Below are positions 1 to 9,439 of a DNA stretch of 40,138 bases, piece after piece (the first letter of the stretch is position 1; every line of letters begins with the position of its first letter). The DNA comes from Alphaproteobacteria bacterium (GTDB taxonomy: Bacteria; Pseudomonadota; Alphaproteobacteria; Caulobacterales; Caulobacteraceae): NCBI GenBank assembly GCA_003241825.1, contig QBLX01000001.1, forward strand, positions 1-40,138, in the 5' to 3' direction. The notes below the pieces were generated by a model. It ran no database searches. It worked only from the letters and a program-made list of their open reading frames with translations, and had not been told where the DNA came from. The position numbers and the translations under genes are program-made.

Positions 1-207
1 AGTTACCATTGGACTGACAGCGCCCAACAGGCGCCCCCTTAATCACGGACCCTAACAGTCTTTATTTGATGCGGAGTTTCACACATCTGGATTGATGCTT
101 AACTATACTCTGCGGTGAACGTGACAGTACCTTCTGAGGCCTACCGCTAATACAGAGACTCTTTGGGCCGTCGTTGACATGGACGTGGAGGGGTTCTGTC
201 AGGGCAA

Positions 208-1821
208 CTACCCGCCGTCGCTTCGTGCGCCACGTTCTACGGGTTGCCAATCGCGCACGAACTGCTCGAGCAGACGCACAGCAAATCCTGAAGAACCAGC
301 CGGGTTCCAGTCGCTCGGACCGCCATACGCCATGTTGGCGATGTCCAGATGAGCCCAGGGTATGTCACGATTGACAAACTCGCCGATAAACCAGGCACCG
401 GTGCTGGCACCGCCCCCGCCGTCGCTCGTGTTCTTGAGATCCGCGATAGTGGATGACATGTCGTTGCCATGTGTGGGGTTAACCGGGAGCCGCCAGAGGC
501 GCTCACCGGTTGTCCGGCCCGCAGCGTCAAGCTGGTTGGCCAGGTCGTCGTGACGACTGAAAAGGCCCGCATAATCGTCACCCAGGGCCCCGCCAACGGA
601 CCCGGTCAGGGTAGCGACGTCCACGATCGCCACAGGATCGAGATTGCGCTCGGCCCAGACCAGTGCGTCCGCCAGCACCAGTCGCCCCTCGGCGTCGGTG
701 CTGATGATCTCGATGGTCTTGCCGTTCATGGCCGTCAGTACATCGCCCGGCCGGATCGCCCGACCATCGGGCATGTTCTCGGCGAGTGCAGAGATCGCGA
801 CCACATCCACCGGCGCTCCGGATCTCGCCAGCGCGAGGACCGACGCCGTCACCGCGGCTGCGCCAGACATGTCCATCTTCATATTGCCCATCCCGGCACC
901 TGCCTTGATCGAGATGCCGCCGGTGTCGAAGGTGATGCCCTTGCCGACAAGGACGATGGGCCCACCATCGGGTGCGCCCTGACCGCGATAACGGATCGCC
1001 AGCAAGCGGGGCGGACGTTCTGACCCCCGCCCTACACCCAGCAAAGCCCCCATACCCAGGCGCTCCATGGCTGGCACATCCAGCACTTCGATTCTCACCC
1101 CGGCCAGACCTTCGAAGGCAGCCCGGGCGCGCTCCACAAAGGTTTCGGGGTAGATGACGTTCGCAGGCTCGTTGGAGATATCGCGCGCCCACGTCATGGC
1201 CTCGACCAGCGACGTCCCACGTCCCGCGAAAGCTTCACGCGCGCCTTCAGCAACGTCAGTGACGATCGTGACGGGGCCGCCCGGCGCGGCGGCACGGCGC
1301 GAGGCCTGATAAAGGTCGGAACGATAGTGTCCGATCCCCATACCGGTCGCCAGCGACGCCGTGACCTCCTCCGACAGACCGTTCGCAAGCACTGTAACAG
1401 GGCGTATATCGCTGACGAGCATCCGCCCGACGACAGCGCCGCTCCATTGGGGGTTTGCCGCCACAGTGCCCAAGCCTACCACGACGATGCGGTCCCAGTG
1501 TCCGATCCCCCGCAGGCTCAAGGTCTGACGTGGCCCATAGCCGAAGGCGGCGGACGCGAGGGCACGCCGAACTCCGTCGCGGGTCGCATCATCAAGCATC
1601 ACCGCCCTTGTCGCCAGATCATCGACGCTGCCGAGCGGTAGAACGAGGGTGCCGCCGAGGTCCGCCACGCTATCGGTAAACGCGACTACACGGGGTATCA
1701 TGGCGGGTGCCTCGACCGGACGCGATGCGGTTTGGGCTGCAACCCCGTCAGGCGAGATCAAGGCGAAAGCACCCATCAGGGCGGCAGCGGATACAACGAG
1801 TTTGCGCTTCTGGGAGGGCAT
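208..1821 (-). CDS. Leucyl aminopeptidase, M17 family, with N-terminal signal peptide
   Basis: Protein contains GKGITFDTGGISIKAG..MKMDMSGAAAV and NTDAEGRL-type (STDAEGRLVLADAL) M17 motifs. Start moved to MPSQKRKLVVSAA (ATG at 1821) because a signal-peptide-like N-terminus follows and AAGGAG lies upstream (CCCCCAAGGAGATGATCTGTATG). Confidence 0.92.
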   Translation of the reverse strand: MPSQKRKLVVSAAALMGAFALISPDGVAAQTASRPVEAPAMIPRVVAFTDSVADLGGTLVLPLGSVDDLATRAVMLDDATRDGVRRALASAAFGYGPRQTLSLRGIGHWDRIVVVGLGTVAANPQWSGAVVGRMLVSDIRPVTVLANGLSEEVTASLATGMGIGHYRSDLYQASRRAAAPGGPVTIVTDVAEGAREAFAGRGTSLVEAMTWARDISNEPANVIYPETFVERARAAFEGLAGVRIEVLDVPAMERLGMGALLGVGRGSERPPRLLAIRYRGQGAPDGGPIVLVGKGITFDTGGISIKAGAGMGNMKMDMSGAAAVTASVLALARSGAPVDVVAISALAENMPDGRAIRPGDVLTAMNGKTIEIISTDAEGRLVLADALVWAERNLDPVAIVDVATLTGSVGGALGDDYAGLFSRHDDLANQLDAAGRTTGERLWRLPVNPTHGNDMSSTIADLKNTSDGGGGASTGAWFIGEFVNRDIPWAHLDIANMAYGGPSDWNPAGSSGFAVRLLEQFVRDWQPVERGARSDGG

Positions 1822-2096
1822 ACAGATCATCTCCTTGGGGGTTGGGCAGCAAGGTTGCCGGTTCGAGCCCGGATTTGAAAGTCTGTTCAGTATCCAGGCG
1901 CTGAAATTGGCCAGGGGTAGATGAAGAGTCATGCAGGCTCAGCCACGATCTCGCAGATCACACCAGGGCACTCCCGGGCTCGCGCCGTCGTCCGGGCGAG
2001 TGACGCATGGGCAGGCGCTGTCACCGGTGCCTGAACGAAAGTTCCGTCATAACGGACTGTTTCAACTTACCTTGCTGCTTTTCAGTCGAAGATAAC

Positions 2097-3005
2097 TCAG
2101 TAATGGACTGACAACCCCTTGTCTCCGCTAGACCGTCTGAACAGGGCGTCCTTGGTCAGTTGAGCCCCCGCCCGAGCAATGGGCGAGAGTTCAACCGGGT
2201 CAGCAGCGCGACGGAAGACGATCTCGGTCGCATTGGCATGATGGACAGGCTCAAGACCGGCCTTTCCCGCAGCCAGCATAAGGCTGTGTGCGCTGAAGCC
2301 CAGCACGTGGGCAAAATGCAGGCTCATGAAGCCCGATTGCTCAAACCCGGACACCGCATCGGGCACCTCGATATAGAGCAGGCCTCCCGGCTTCAGCCAG
2401 CTGGCGGCCGCCCGAAACGCGCTGACCGGATCAGACAGGTGTTCGAACACATGGAAACTGGTGACAAGGTCAAACCGCGGACCATAGTCCATGTCCTGCC
2501 AGCGTCCCGCCCGGATCCGTTCACCCAGTTGCTGCCTGGCGAATGACGAATAGGTGCCGCCCGGCTCGAAGCCATGGGCGTCGTAACCTTCCTCGAGCAT
2601 GGCAAGGATGAACTCTCCGGACCCCGTACCAAAGTCCAGGGTGACCGCCGTCGGCGCCAGCACTTTCTTGATCACGCTCACGCGCCGGGCGGCCTGTGCG
2701 CTCCGTTTGCGAATATGGCGAGCACTCGGACGGACCACGGCCCCTTGATAGTCGAGGCGGTAGAGGCTGGCATAGTAGTCGTCGAGTTCTGCCTCGGTCG
2801 GCATCGGATTGGTGAACAGCAGACCGCACTCCCCGCAACCGACCGTCCGCAGCCGCTTCCAGCGGCGATCCACCCGGCTTACCTCCGTCTGGTTTGCTGA
2901 TCCGCAAACGGGGCAAGCGATCTCCTGCCCACGATAGGGATAGGCACTGAACGGGAGGAGATAGCCGGTGAGTTGCGACAGTGATTTCAGCAAAGAGCGG
3001 GGCAT
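2097..3005 (-). CDS. Class I SAM-dependent methyltransferase with N-terminal Zn-ribbon-like CPVCGS...CGECG
   Basis: CPVCGSANQTEV..GCGECGLLFTNP followed by LDFGTGSGEFI and FHVFEHLSDP, typical of Methyltransf_23-type proteins. Likely start at MPRSLLKSL. Confidence 0.8.
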   Translation of the reverse strand: MPRSLLKSLSQLTGYLLPFSAYPYRGQEIACPVCGSANQTEVSRVDRRWKRLRTVGCGECGLLFTNPMPTEAELDDYYASLYRLDYQGAVVRPSARHIRKRSAQAARRVSVIKKVLAPTAVTLDFGTGSGEFILAMLEEGYDAHGFEPGGTYSSFARQQLGERIRAGRWQDMDYGPRFDLVTSFHVFEHLSDPVSAFRAAASWLKPGGLLYIEVPDAVSGFEQSGFMSLHFAHVLGFSAHSLMLAAGKAGLEPVHHANATEIVFRRAADPVELSPIARAGAQLTKDALFRRSSGDKGLSVHY

Positions 3006-3087
3006 CTTCGACCGGGGGAAACAAGCCCATGGCAACCATGACCGGGCAATGTCCGTTTCATGCCGTCGGTGACAGCCAGTTGCGACC

Positions 3088-3768
3088 TCAGCGGGACCTT
3101 TGCTGCACGGCCGGGACCTTGGTCCCGCCTTGCGAATGGAAAAGCAGGGCAGCCTCGACGCGGTTTCGCACCTTCAACTTGGCCATGATGCGGGTCATAT
3201 GGTTTTTGACGGTCTTCTCTTCCAGCGAGATGGCTCTTGCGATCGTCTTGTTGCATGCACCTTCCGACAGGTGACGCAGGATGGCGATTTCCCGGTTGGT
3301 GAGTTGATCCAGACCCGACGCAGACGGGCCGGGCGGAGGCGTGGCACTTGCCAGCCCGGCGACAATCCGGCCAGCAAGCCCCGGCGGCGCGTAGATCTCT
3401 CCGCGCATCACGGCATGGATGGTGTCGGAAAGAGCCTCGATCCCCAGACCTTTCAAGGCGTAGCCCGCAGCCCCTGTCCCGAGGGTCGAGATCAGGTCGT
3501 CGTCGTCCTCTGACGCTGTCACTATCAGTACCTTCTGCTCTGGCCTGAGCGACAGGATGCGTGCGAGGGCTTCGCGACCCCCGCCTGGTATCGACAGGTC
3601 TAGCAGCACCAGATCGGGCTGGTGCTCCATCACTCCGTGCACCGCGCCATCGGCGTCCTCGGCCTCGCCGCAGACCACGAATTCGTCGCGTCCGGACAGA
3701 GTCAGGAGCAGCCCACTCCGGAAAATCGGGTGGTCGTCCACCACCATAATGCGGATCGGACCGATCAT
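3088..3768 (-). CDS. LuxR/NarL-family response regulator
   Basis: REC domain IRIMVVDDHPIFRSGL..DLVLLDLSIPG..VLIVTAS..GYALKG and C-terminal HTH LTNREIAILRHLSEGACNKTIARAISLEEKTVKNHMTRIMAKL. Confidence 0.93.
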   Translation of the reverse strand: MIGPIRIMVVDDHPIFRSGLLLTLSGRDEFVVCGEAEDADGAVHGVMEHQPDLVLLDLSIPGGGREALARILSLRPEQKVLIVTASEDDDDLISTLGTGAAGYALKGLGIEALSDTIHAVMRGEIYAPPGLAGRIVAGLASATPPPGPSASGLDQLTNREIAILRHLSEGACNKTIARAISLEEKTVKNHMTRIMAKLKVRNRVEAALLFHSQGGTKVPAVQQRSR

Positions 3769-5243
3769 GTGAACGGGATCGCAAGTTGGACGGTGATCAC
3801 TGTGCCCTCTGCCGAAGTTGCGGTTACGTGGAACTCGCCACCCAGACCGATCACTCTTTCGCGCAGTCCCTGCAGACCGAGGCCATGCTCATCAGTGCGA
3901 ACGTTGAAGCCCTTGCCGGAGTCACGAACGCGGACGACCAGCGTTTCGTCAACCCGACAGACCTCGATGTCGGCACCCCTCCCCTCGGCGTGACGTTCAG
4001 CATTGTTCAGCCCCTCCTGGATCACCCTGTAGAGACAGATGTTCTCGGCATTTGGCAGAGCCGGAAGTTCAACTGGCATCAGCAAGGGAATGGTCCGGCC
4101 CGTCTGACGTTCGTGCGCCTGAACGGCACGCCTTATCACAGCCGCCGTGTCGAGCCCTTCAATCTCCGGCAAGGTCAGGCCACGACAGATCTGACGCAGT
4201 TCCGTCATGGCCCCGACGACGGCTTCGCGCCCCTCGGAAGACCCGTTATGCTCTTCCGCCGAAGTCCGGTCGCTGAGCCTCAATGAGGCGAAGGCCAAAA
4301 GCTGGAGAGGACCGTCGTGAATATCCGCAGACAACCGCCGCAGGAACCGCTCGTTCAGGTCAGCGGCCCGGCGATTCGAAGCATCGACTGTGCGCGCAAG
4401 TTCCCGGTTCTGATCCAGAAGGGTTGAAAGCTTGAGGACCTGATCCTGCAGAAGGAGTCTTTGGCTGTCGATGAGACGCCCTCCCCGCGCGATGACGACG
4501 AACAGGATCGAAAGCATGGTCAGGGTCACCATGCCCACGAGGATCCAGCTATCGGAGCGTGCGTCCTGCAACTCGACCTGAAGGGCGGTGGCATCATCGT
4601 AGAATTCGACCACGCCAATGACCTGTCCGGTACCGGCGGCACGCACAGGGGCATAAACCTCCAGAAGAGGCACTTGCCGCGCCAGCGACCCGACAGCCTC
4701 TGAATCACCTGCCGCCTTCAGCTCGGAATAGACCTGTCCCGAGCGGGCGACCAGGAGCGCTTCGCGGTCCACGGTCTCGACCTCTGGCAGAGGCGCTGGC
4801 GAATAGACAACCATGCCATCAAGGTTCCAGATCTTGAAAGCCATCAGCTGTCGGGACATCAGGCCGCGGGCCATGCTCGCGTCCAGTCTGGCCCGTGCTT
4901 CGGTGGTGTCGCCTCCCGGCCGAAGCAGGGTTTGGGCATAGGGCGCGACGACACCGTCGACATAGAGAGCCGCGATGACCGCAGCCTTGCGCGATGCGGC
5001 CTCTTCGATCCGCTCGCTGACCCACAGCCCCATCACGCCCATCCCACTCAACAGGATGACGCTGGCCGCAATCAGGAAGGTCCTGACCAGATCGAACGGG
5101 CGGTGATTTCGGTGAAGGTTTGCCTCTGGCAATGGGTGCCCTGCGATCTTCGTTTTATGCCTGCGAAAGATTTTCTTGTTTTGGCACGATGTCCTGTTGG
5201 CGCTGTCGAACTTTTTACCTGAGGCAGCCGCTGGGGGCGTCAA
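3765..5243 (-). CDS. NarX-type sensor histidine kinase (HisKA_3 plus HATPase_c)
   Basis: LSADIHDGPLQLLAFASLRL phosphoacceptor region, EGLNNAERHAEG and DSGKGF..GLGLQGLRERV ATPase motifs. Stop overlaps the response-regulator start by 4 nt (ATGA). N-terminal start uncertain. Confidence 0.9.
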   Translation of the reverse strand: MTPPAAASGKKFDSANRTSCQNKKIFRRHKTKIAGHPLPEANLHRNHRPFDLVRTFLIAASVILLSGMGVMGLWVSERIEEAASRKAAVIAALYVDGVVAPYAQTLLRPGGDTTEARARLDASMARGLMSRQLMAFKIWNLDGMVVYSPAPLPEVETVDREALLVARSGQVYSELKAAGDSEAVGSLARQVPLLEVYAPVRAAGTGQVIGVVEFYDDATALQVELQDARSDSWILVGMVTLTMLSILFVVIARGGRLIDSQRLLLQDQVLKLSTLLDQNRELARTVDASNRRAADLNERFLRRLSADIHDGPLQLLAFASLRLSDRTSAEEHNGSSEGREAVVGAMTELRQICRGLTLPEIEGLDTAAVIRRAVQAHERQTGRTIPLLMPVELPALPNAENICLYRVIQEGLNNAERHAEGRGADIEVCRVDETLVVRVRDSGKGFNVRTDEHGLGLQGLRERVIGLGGEFHVTATSAEGTVITVQLAIPFT

Positions 5244-5285
5244 CTCGTCAGCGACAACGGCGTCATGTCAAGTTTGCCAACTCTT

Positions 5286-5299
5286 TGGCACCGGTGTCA
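5286..5299. promoter_or_regulatory. Palindromic operator-like site A: TGGCACCGGTGTCA
   Basis: Near-perfect inverted repeat in the intergenic region before the 5426 ORF. Shares ACCGGTGTCAT (5290-5300) with three other promoter regions in this window. Confidence 0.65.
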
Positions 5300-5425
5300 T
5301 AGTCACTTTAGGCAATGAGCTGCGGGTAAGACAGTGGCGACACTCCGGACCGCTACCGCCGAACACCGTGGCTGGATCGCCGCATATGAAAGGGCGCGAG
5401 AGACGCCCTCAGGGGAGATGTAGCT

Positions 5426-8400
5426 ATGGGTTGGACAAACCCGCTTTTCGGCGCTGTGGCCCTGGTCGCCGCTCTGGTTCCAGCGGCGGCGGCCCGTGCG
5501 CAGGATGGCCTGCTGTTCCGTATGTCAGCGGATGAATCGCTGGTGGCAGATGTCGCAACGGGGCAGGCGGAGCCGACCTTCGCCGACCGGGTGTCAATCC
5601 GGGCCGCCGGCGGCGCAACGGGCGGCTATATCCAGGCCGAGGACGATCAGGTGCTGGCCTGGGCGGCCCCCGGCAATATTCTGGCGCAGCGCGGGGCCCT
5701 CTCCTTCTTCTGGCGATCGCGTTATCCGGTCGGGACAAACCCGTTCCCGCTGTTCCGCGTCAGCTATGCCAACCACTCGAGCTGGGACATGGTGTTCCTC
5801 CGCCTCGACTGGAACGGCAAGGGCTTCGACGGTTTCGTCACCGACTCCAACCTGGCACGCGTGAGGGTATCCTGGGATATGTCGGGCGCGCCCGCACCGG
5901 AGGCGTGGACCCATATCGCCTTTACGTGGGACGAGACCACCGGCGTCAAACTGTATGTCGATGGAAGGCTGGTCGCGCGCAAGGACCAGCCCGCCCTTCT
6001 CGACGCCGGGCTCGACCAGTTCGGGCCCCATAGTCGCATCATAAGCCCCATGCAGGTCCAGAGCCGGTACAATTTCCTGCGCGGGGGCGACCTCGACGAA
6101 CTGCGTATCTACGATCGTGCGCTCGACGACGCGGCCATCGCGGCGCTCGCCCGCCATGATACGCCGGTTGTATCCACGGCGGCACGCCCTGACTGGTCCG
6201 CGACCTGGGCTCGCCGTCTCGGTTTCGAAGGGGCTTCGCCGCCCTATCTGGCAGATGCCGAAACAGCGATCCGTCGCGTCGAGTTCACGGACCAGCGCGA
6301 CGTCGCCCAACGCATGTGGAAGGGCAATGACGGGGTGCGCGAAACCACATGGCCCGGCGTCTACAACCGCTCGCGTCTCGAAGGCCGCAACGACTATTTC
6401 CAGCTGCCGGACTGGAATGTCTATTCCACCGGCGGCAAGGCCGGGACGTGGTTCCTGCCCGATGAGTCCTGGAATCAGGTTGAGATTCAGGGTGCCGCTT
6501 TCGGTCGACTGTCGGCGCTCGCCGATGGCCGAACGCCCCGAGGCTCCGAACAGATAGTCGACGACGGCGACCTGCTGGCCCGCCGTCGCGAGGGGGTGGA
6601 ACGCACGACCACCCGCCTTTCCTCTGAACGCACCGGCGGAGCGGTCCGCTTCGTCAATGACGCCCCGGAGACTCCGATCGGAGAGATCGGAGTCTATCGC
6701 GTCTTTGCCGGGCGGGCTCCACAGGGGATAGGCCGGTTTGACTTCACAATCCGCGCCGACGCCGAACCAGAATTCGAAGCGACCCGGTCGCTGAGCGAAT
6801 TTATCGCCGGCCGTTACCCGATCGAAGAGCGCACGACTGTCGCCGCCCTGCCCTCCGCCGCGCCGTCGAGAGCGCGAAGCGCACCGATCAGCGATGCCCG
6901 GCCGATCGTGCATGTGGTCGTTCCCCAGGATTTCCGGCGGCAGCCGCCGGGTCTGCCGCTGAACCGGAACACGCCAGGCCTGGGGTATGAGAATTTCGGC
7001 GGTCTGGACGGGGTCGAACTTGGACTGCCAGCCATGAACCTCGAACCGGGCCGTGACGGACTGATCCCGCTCAACATCCGCGTCAAGGATCCCCTGACGC
7101 CGACGCGCGACCTGCTGGACATCAACGTGTCGGTCAAACCGAACGAGGCGCGCACCCTTTGGCTCGACACGCGCGACCGGGTCCTCCCATCCGGCGGGAG
7201 TCTGTATTTCACGGTCGCCTCCTCCAATCCTGATTTTGGCGCCGCAAGTCTGGACGGAGCGAAGGTCGGTCTCGTGTTCAAAGGCCGTGAGGACGCCCGG
7301 GCAGAGCACGAACGCGACCGGTTTGAGCAAGTGCGCGACAACTACGGCTTCCTTGTCGAAGAGCGGCAGACCAACCGGGACCTCGGCCTGTTTGCCCGCT
7401 TCTATGAGGACCTGACCGATCTGCTGAGGGTCAATCCCGAGCATCCCGGCGGTCAGCGCTACTGGAGCGAATGGAATCCGCAGCAGCCATTGCCCGCGGT
7501 CGTCGTTGAGTCCCCGCCCATGGGCGTTCCGGCCTGGGCATGGGGCCAGACCCGGGCGCTCAGACAGGCCGGCGACTTCGTGCAGTGGTGGATCGACAAT
7601 CGTCAGGTCGAAGGCGAATTCGGCGGCGGTCTGTCCGATGACACCGACCTGACCAACCAGTGGCCGGGCCTCGCCCTGATGGGCGTCGCGCCAGACAAGG
7701 TGAACGCCTCCCTGTCCGAGCTGGTCGAGGCCACCTATCGAAACGGCATGTTTACCCGCGGCCTCGGAACGATCGTCACCGACGAGCTGCATGTCTATGA
7801 AGAGGGCGTCAACGCGATCAGCCAGTCCGCCTACCTTAACCCCGGCGATCCGGTGACTGTGGCCCGGCTTATGGAGACTGCGGTTCGCTATCGGGACCTG
7901 ACGGCCGTCAATCCGCAAGGCCATCGGCTGTTTGTCAGCAACTACTACGGAGGCGATCAGATCGTCACCGAAGCGCCCTGGCAGTGGTCCAAACCCTATT
8001 CCTACCTGATCCTTCACCCAGGTATCCGGCTGGTTGACTGGAACGGCTCGCCCGAGCTGAAGCGGTTGCTCCTCGAACTGGCTGACGGCTACCTCGCGCA
8101 CGGACGCCAGGATGCGCTGGGCAAATGGACCTATCCTACCGAGATCAACTGGCCGGACGGTGCCACTCGCGGAAGCGCCGGACCTCAGCAGACCAATCTT
8201 CTGATGTGGGCGGCCTATCGCTGGACCGGTGACGCGAAATATATGCGCCCCATTGAGCAGGTACTGCTTGAAGGGGGCCCTAACGCCCTGACGGGCACGA
8301 TCAACGGCGATCTCGCCGAGGCACTAAGCCGCCCAGAGCTGCGGGGCGCCTCGACAGCGGGAGCGCTCGCGCCGAACGCTTCGAACACAGCCCTGCACTT

Positions 8401-9235
8401 CGCCTGGGCTGCGACTGGCGACAAGACCTACCTCGAGCGGCTGTACGACCGGATGCGGCGCACGGCCCAGTTCCGCATGCCCATGATGACCGACGATCAC
8501 TGGTGGGTAGACCGGGTCGAAATCCCGACCCAGGAGCTCCAGCGCCAACGCCTGGGCGGAATCGCGCTGTGGCGAAACGCCATCGTACAGGGAAATTTGG
8601 TCAGCTGGCGCTTCGCCGGAGCGGATGACGCCGGGCAACTCGGCATTCTTGTGCGCGAACCCACCCGGACCGGCTTTCGGATCGTCGCTCACAATCTGTC
8701 GGATCGCCCGATCTCCGCCCATCTCGCCGGTGCCGAGATCGCCACCGGTTCGTGGTCGATGCGGCAGGGCATGGATGCGGACGGCGACGATGTCGCTGAC
8801 GCACCGGGTGAGGTCGCTCGCATGGAGTTTGGCCGAGACCGTGTGATCGATCTCGAGTTCGCGCCCGGCGCGACGACCGTGATCGAACTCAGGCTAGACG
8901 GCCCTGAGTCCGATATCCGCAACCGACCAGACCTCGCCCTCGCCGCGTCCGATGTCAGGTGGCGGGGCGGGACGCTGGAGACTGCAGTGCATTCGCTGGG
9001 GTCACGCCCCGCGGTCGACGGCCTGCTTCGGCTCGAAGACGCCCGGGGCGCAGTTCTGGTCGAAGCGCGAATCCCGGACCTGGCCGCGCCCGACGACCTC
9101 CTTCCCAAACACGTCACAGTGCGCCTGCAGCCGCCGGCCGGGGCGGATATGACGGGCGCAAGCGTGCGCGTCGTGCTGCCGGAGCCGGAAGTCAGCGTAA
9201 TGAACAATCACGCACCCGTTCCGCCCGGCGGCTGA
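5426..9235 (+). CDS. Large secreted protein, LamG/concanavalin-like N-terminal module plus alpha/alpha-toroid-like C-terminal region; putative polysaccharide-active enzyme of unknown specificity
   Basis: 1269-aa ORF with signal peptide (LVPAAAARAQ). LamG-like stretch (ALSFFWRSRYP..WTHIAFTWDETTGVKLYVDGRLVA..DELRIYDRALDDAAIAAL). Trp-rich helical repeats resembling toroid glycan-active folds (FGGGLSDDTDLTNQWPGLALMG..TNLLMWAAYRWTGDAKYM). Confidence 0.75.
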   Translation: MGWTNPLFGAVALVAALVPAAAARAQDGLLFRMSADESLVADVATGQAEPTFADRVSIRAAGGATGGYIQAEDDQVLAWAAPGNILAQRGALSFFWRSRYPVGTNPFPLFRVSYANHSSWDMVFLRLDWNGKGFDGFVTDSNLARVRVSWDMSGAPAPEAWTHIAFTWDETTGVKLYVDGRLVARKDQPALLDAGLDQFGPHSRIISPMQVQSRYNFLRGGDLDELRIYDRALDDAAIAALARHDTPVVSTAARPDWSATWARRLGFEGASPPYLADAETAIRRVEFTDQRDVAQRMWKGNDGVRETTWPGVYNRSRLEGRNDYFQLPDWNVYSTGGKAGTWFLPDESWNQVEIQGAAFGRLSALADGRTPRGSEQIVDDGDLLARRREGVERTTTRLSSERTGGAVRFVNDAPETPIGEIGVYRVFAGRAPQGIGRFDFTIRADAEPEFEATRSLSEFIAGRYPIEERTTVAALPSAAPSRARSAPISDARPIVHVVVPQDFRRQPPGLPLNRNTPGLGYENFGGLDGVELGLPAMNLEPGRDGLIPLNIRVKDPLTPTRDLLDINVSVKPNEARTLWLDTRDRVLPSGGSLYFTVASSNPDFGAASLDGAKVGLVFKGREDARAEHERDRFEQVRDNYGFLVEERQTNRDLGLFARFYEDLTDLLRVNPEHPGGQRYWSEWNPQQPLPAVVVESPPMGVPAWAWGQTRALRQAGDFVQWWIDNRQVEGEFGGGLSDDTDLTNQWPGLALMGVAPDKVNASLSELVEATYRNGMFTRGLGTIVTDELHVYEEGVNAISQSAYLNPGDPVTVARLMETAVRYRDLTAVNPQGHRLFVSNYYGGDQIVTEAPWQWSKPYSYLILHPGIRLVDWNGSPELKRLLLELADGYLAHGRQDALGKWTYPTEINWPDGATRGSAGPQQTNLLMWAAYRWTGDAKYMRPIEQVLLEGGPNALTGTINGDLAEALSRPELRGASTAGALAPNASNTALHFAWAATGDKTYLERLYDRMRRTAQFRMPMMTDDHWWVDRVEIPTQELQRQRLGGIALWRNAIVQGNLVSWRFAGADDAGQLGILVREPTRTGFRIVAHNLSDRPISAHLAGAEIATGSWSMRQGMDADGDDVADAPGEVARMEFGRDRVIDLEFAPGATTVIELRLDGPESDIRNRPDLALAASDVRWRGGTLETAVHSLGSRPAVDGLLRLEDARGAVLVEARIPDLAAPDDLLPKHVTVRLQPPAGADMTGASVRVVLPEPEVSVMNNHAPVPPGG

Positions 9236-9359
9236 GAGGTTGCAGTCGCCAGGTCGAAGGCCGTCCTGCCCTGCCTGAATACAGGAAACGGACGTCGTAC
9301 GAGCCGCGTCAGTTTCGCTCGCTGCCATCGTCATCGTCCGCCTATGAGACCTGCCCCTA

Positions 9360-9373
9360 GGAAACCGGTGTCA
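9360..9373. promoter_or_regulatory. Palindromic operator-like site B: GGAAACCGGTGTCA
   Basis: Contains ACCGGTGTCAT at 9364-9374, about 70 nt upstream of the 9440 pectate lyase-like gene. Confidence 0.6.
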
Positions 9374-9439
9374 TAGGTGGTTATGCTCTGCGCGGTACAG
9401 GGCCGCTAGAGCCATCCCAAGGGACCGATCGGAACGCTC

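Noticed and set aside
20-36. Short inverted repeat gcgcc-caaca-ggcgc near the left edge
   Set aside because: Five-bp stem with no T-tract; too weak to call a terminator.
397-412. Other ACCGGTG-containing strings (e.g. 397, 21703, 25535)
   Set aside because: Lie inside coding sequence and lack the GTGTCAT arm; likely codon-driven.
1843-1880. tRNA T-arm-like string ggttgccggttcgagcccggat in the aminopeptidase leader
   Set aside because: Only a T-loop-like stem is present; no matching acceptor stem, D-arm, anticodon arm or CCA found, so not called a tRNA. It could be chance or a tRNA scar, unsupported.
5594-8101. 835-aa minus-strand ORF opposite the 5426 gene
   Set aside because: Lies antisense to a well-supported secreted protein; composition typical of high-GC shadow ORFs, no recognisable domain.
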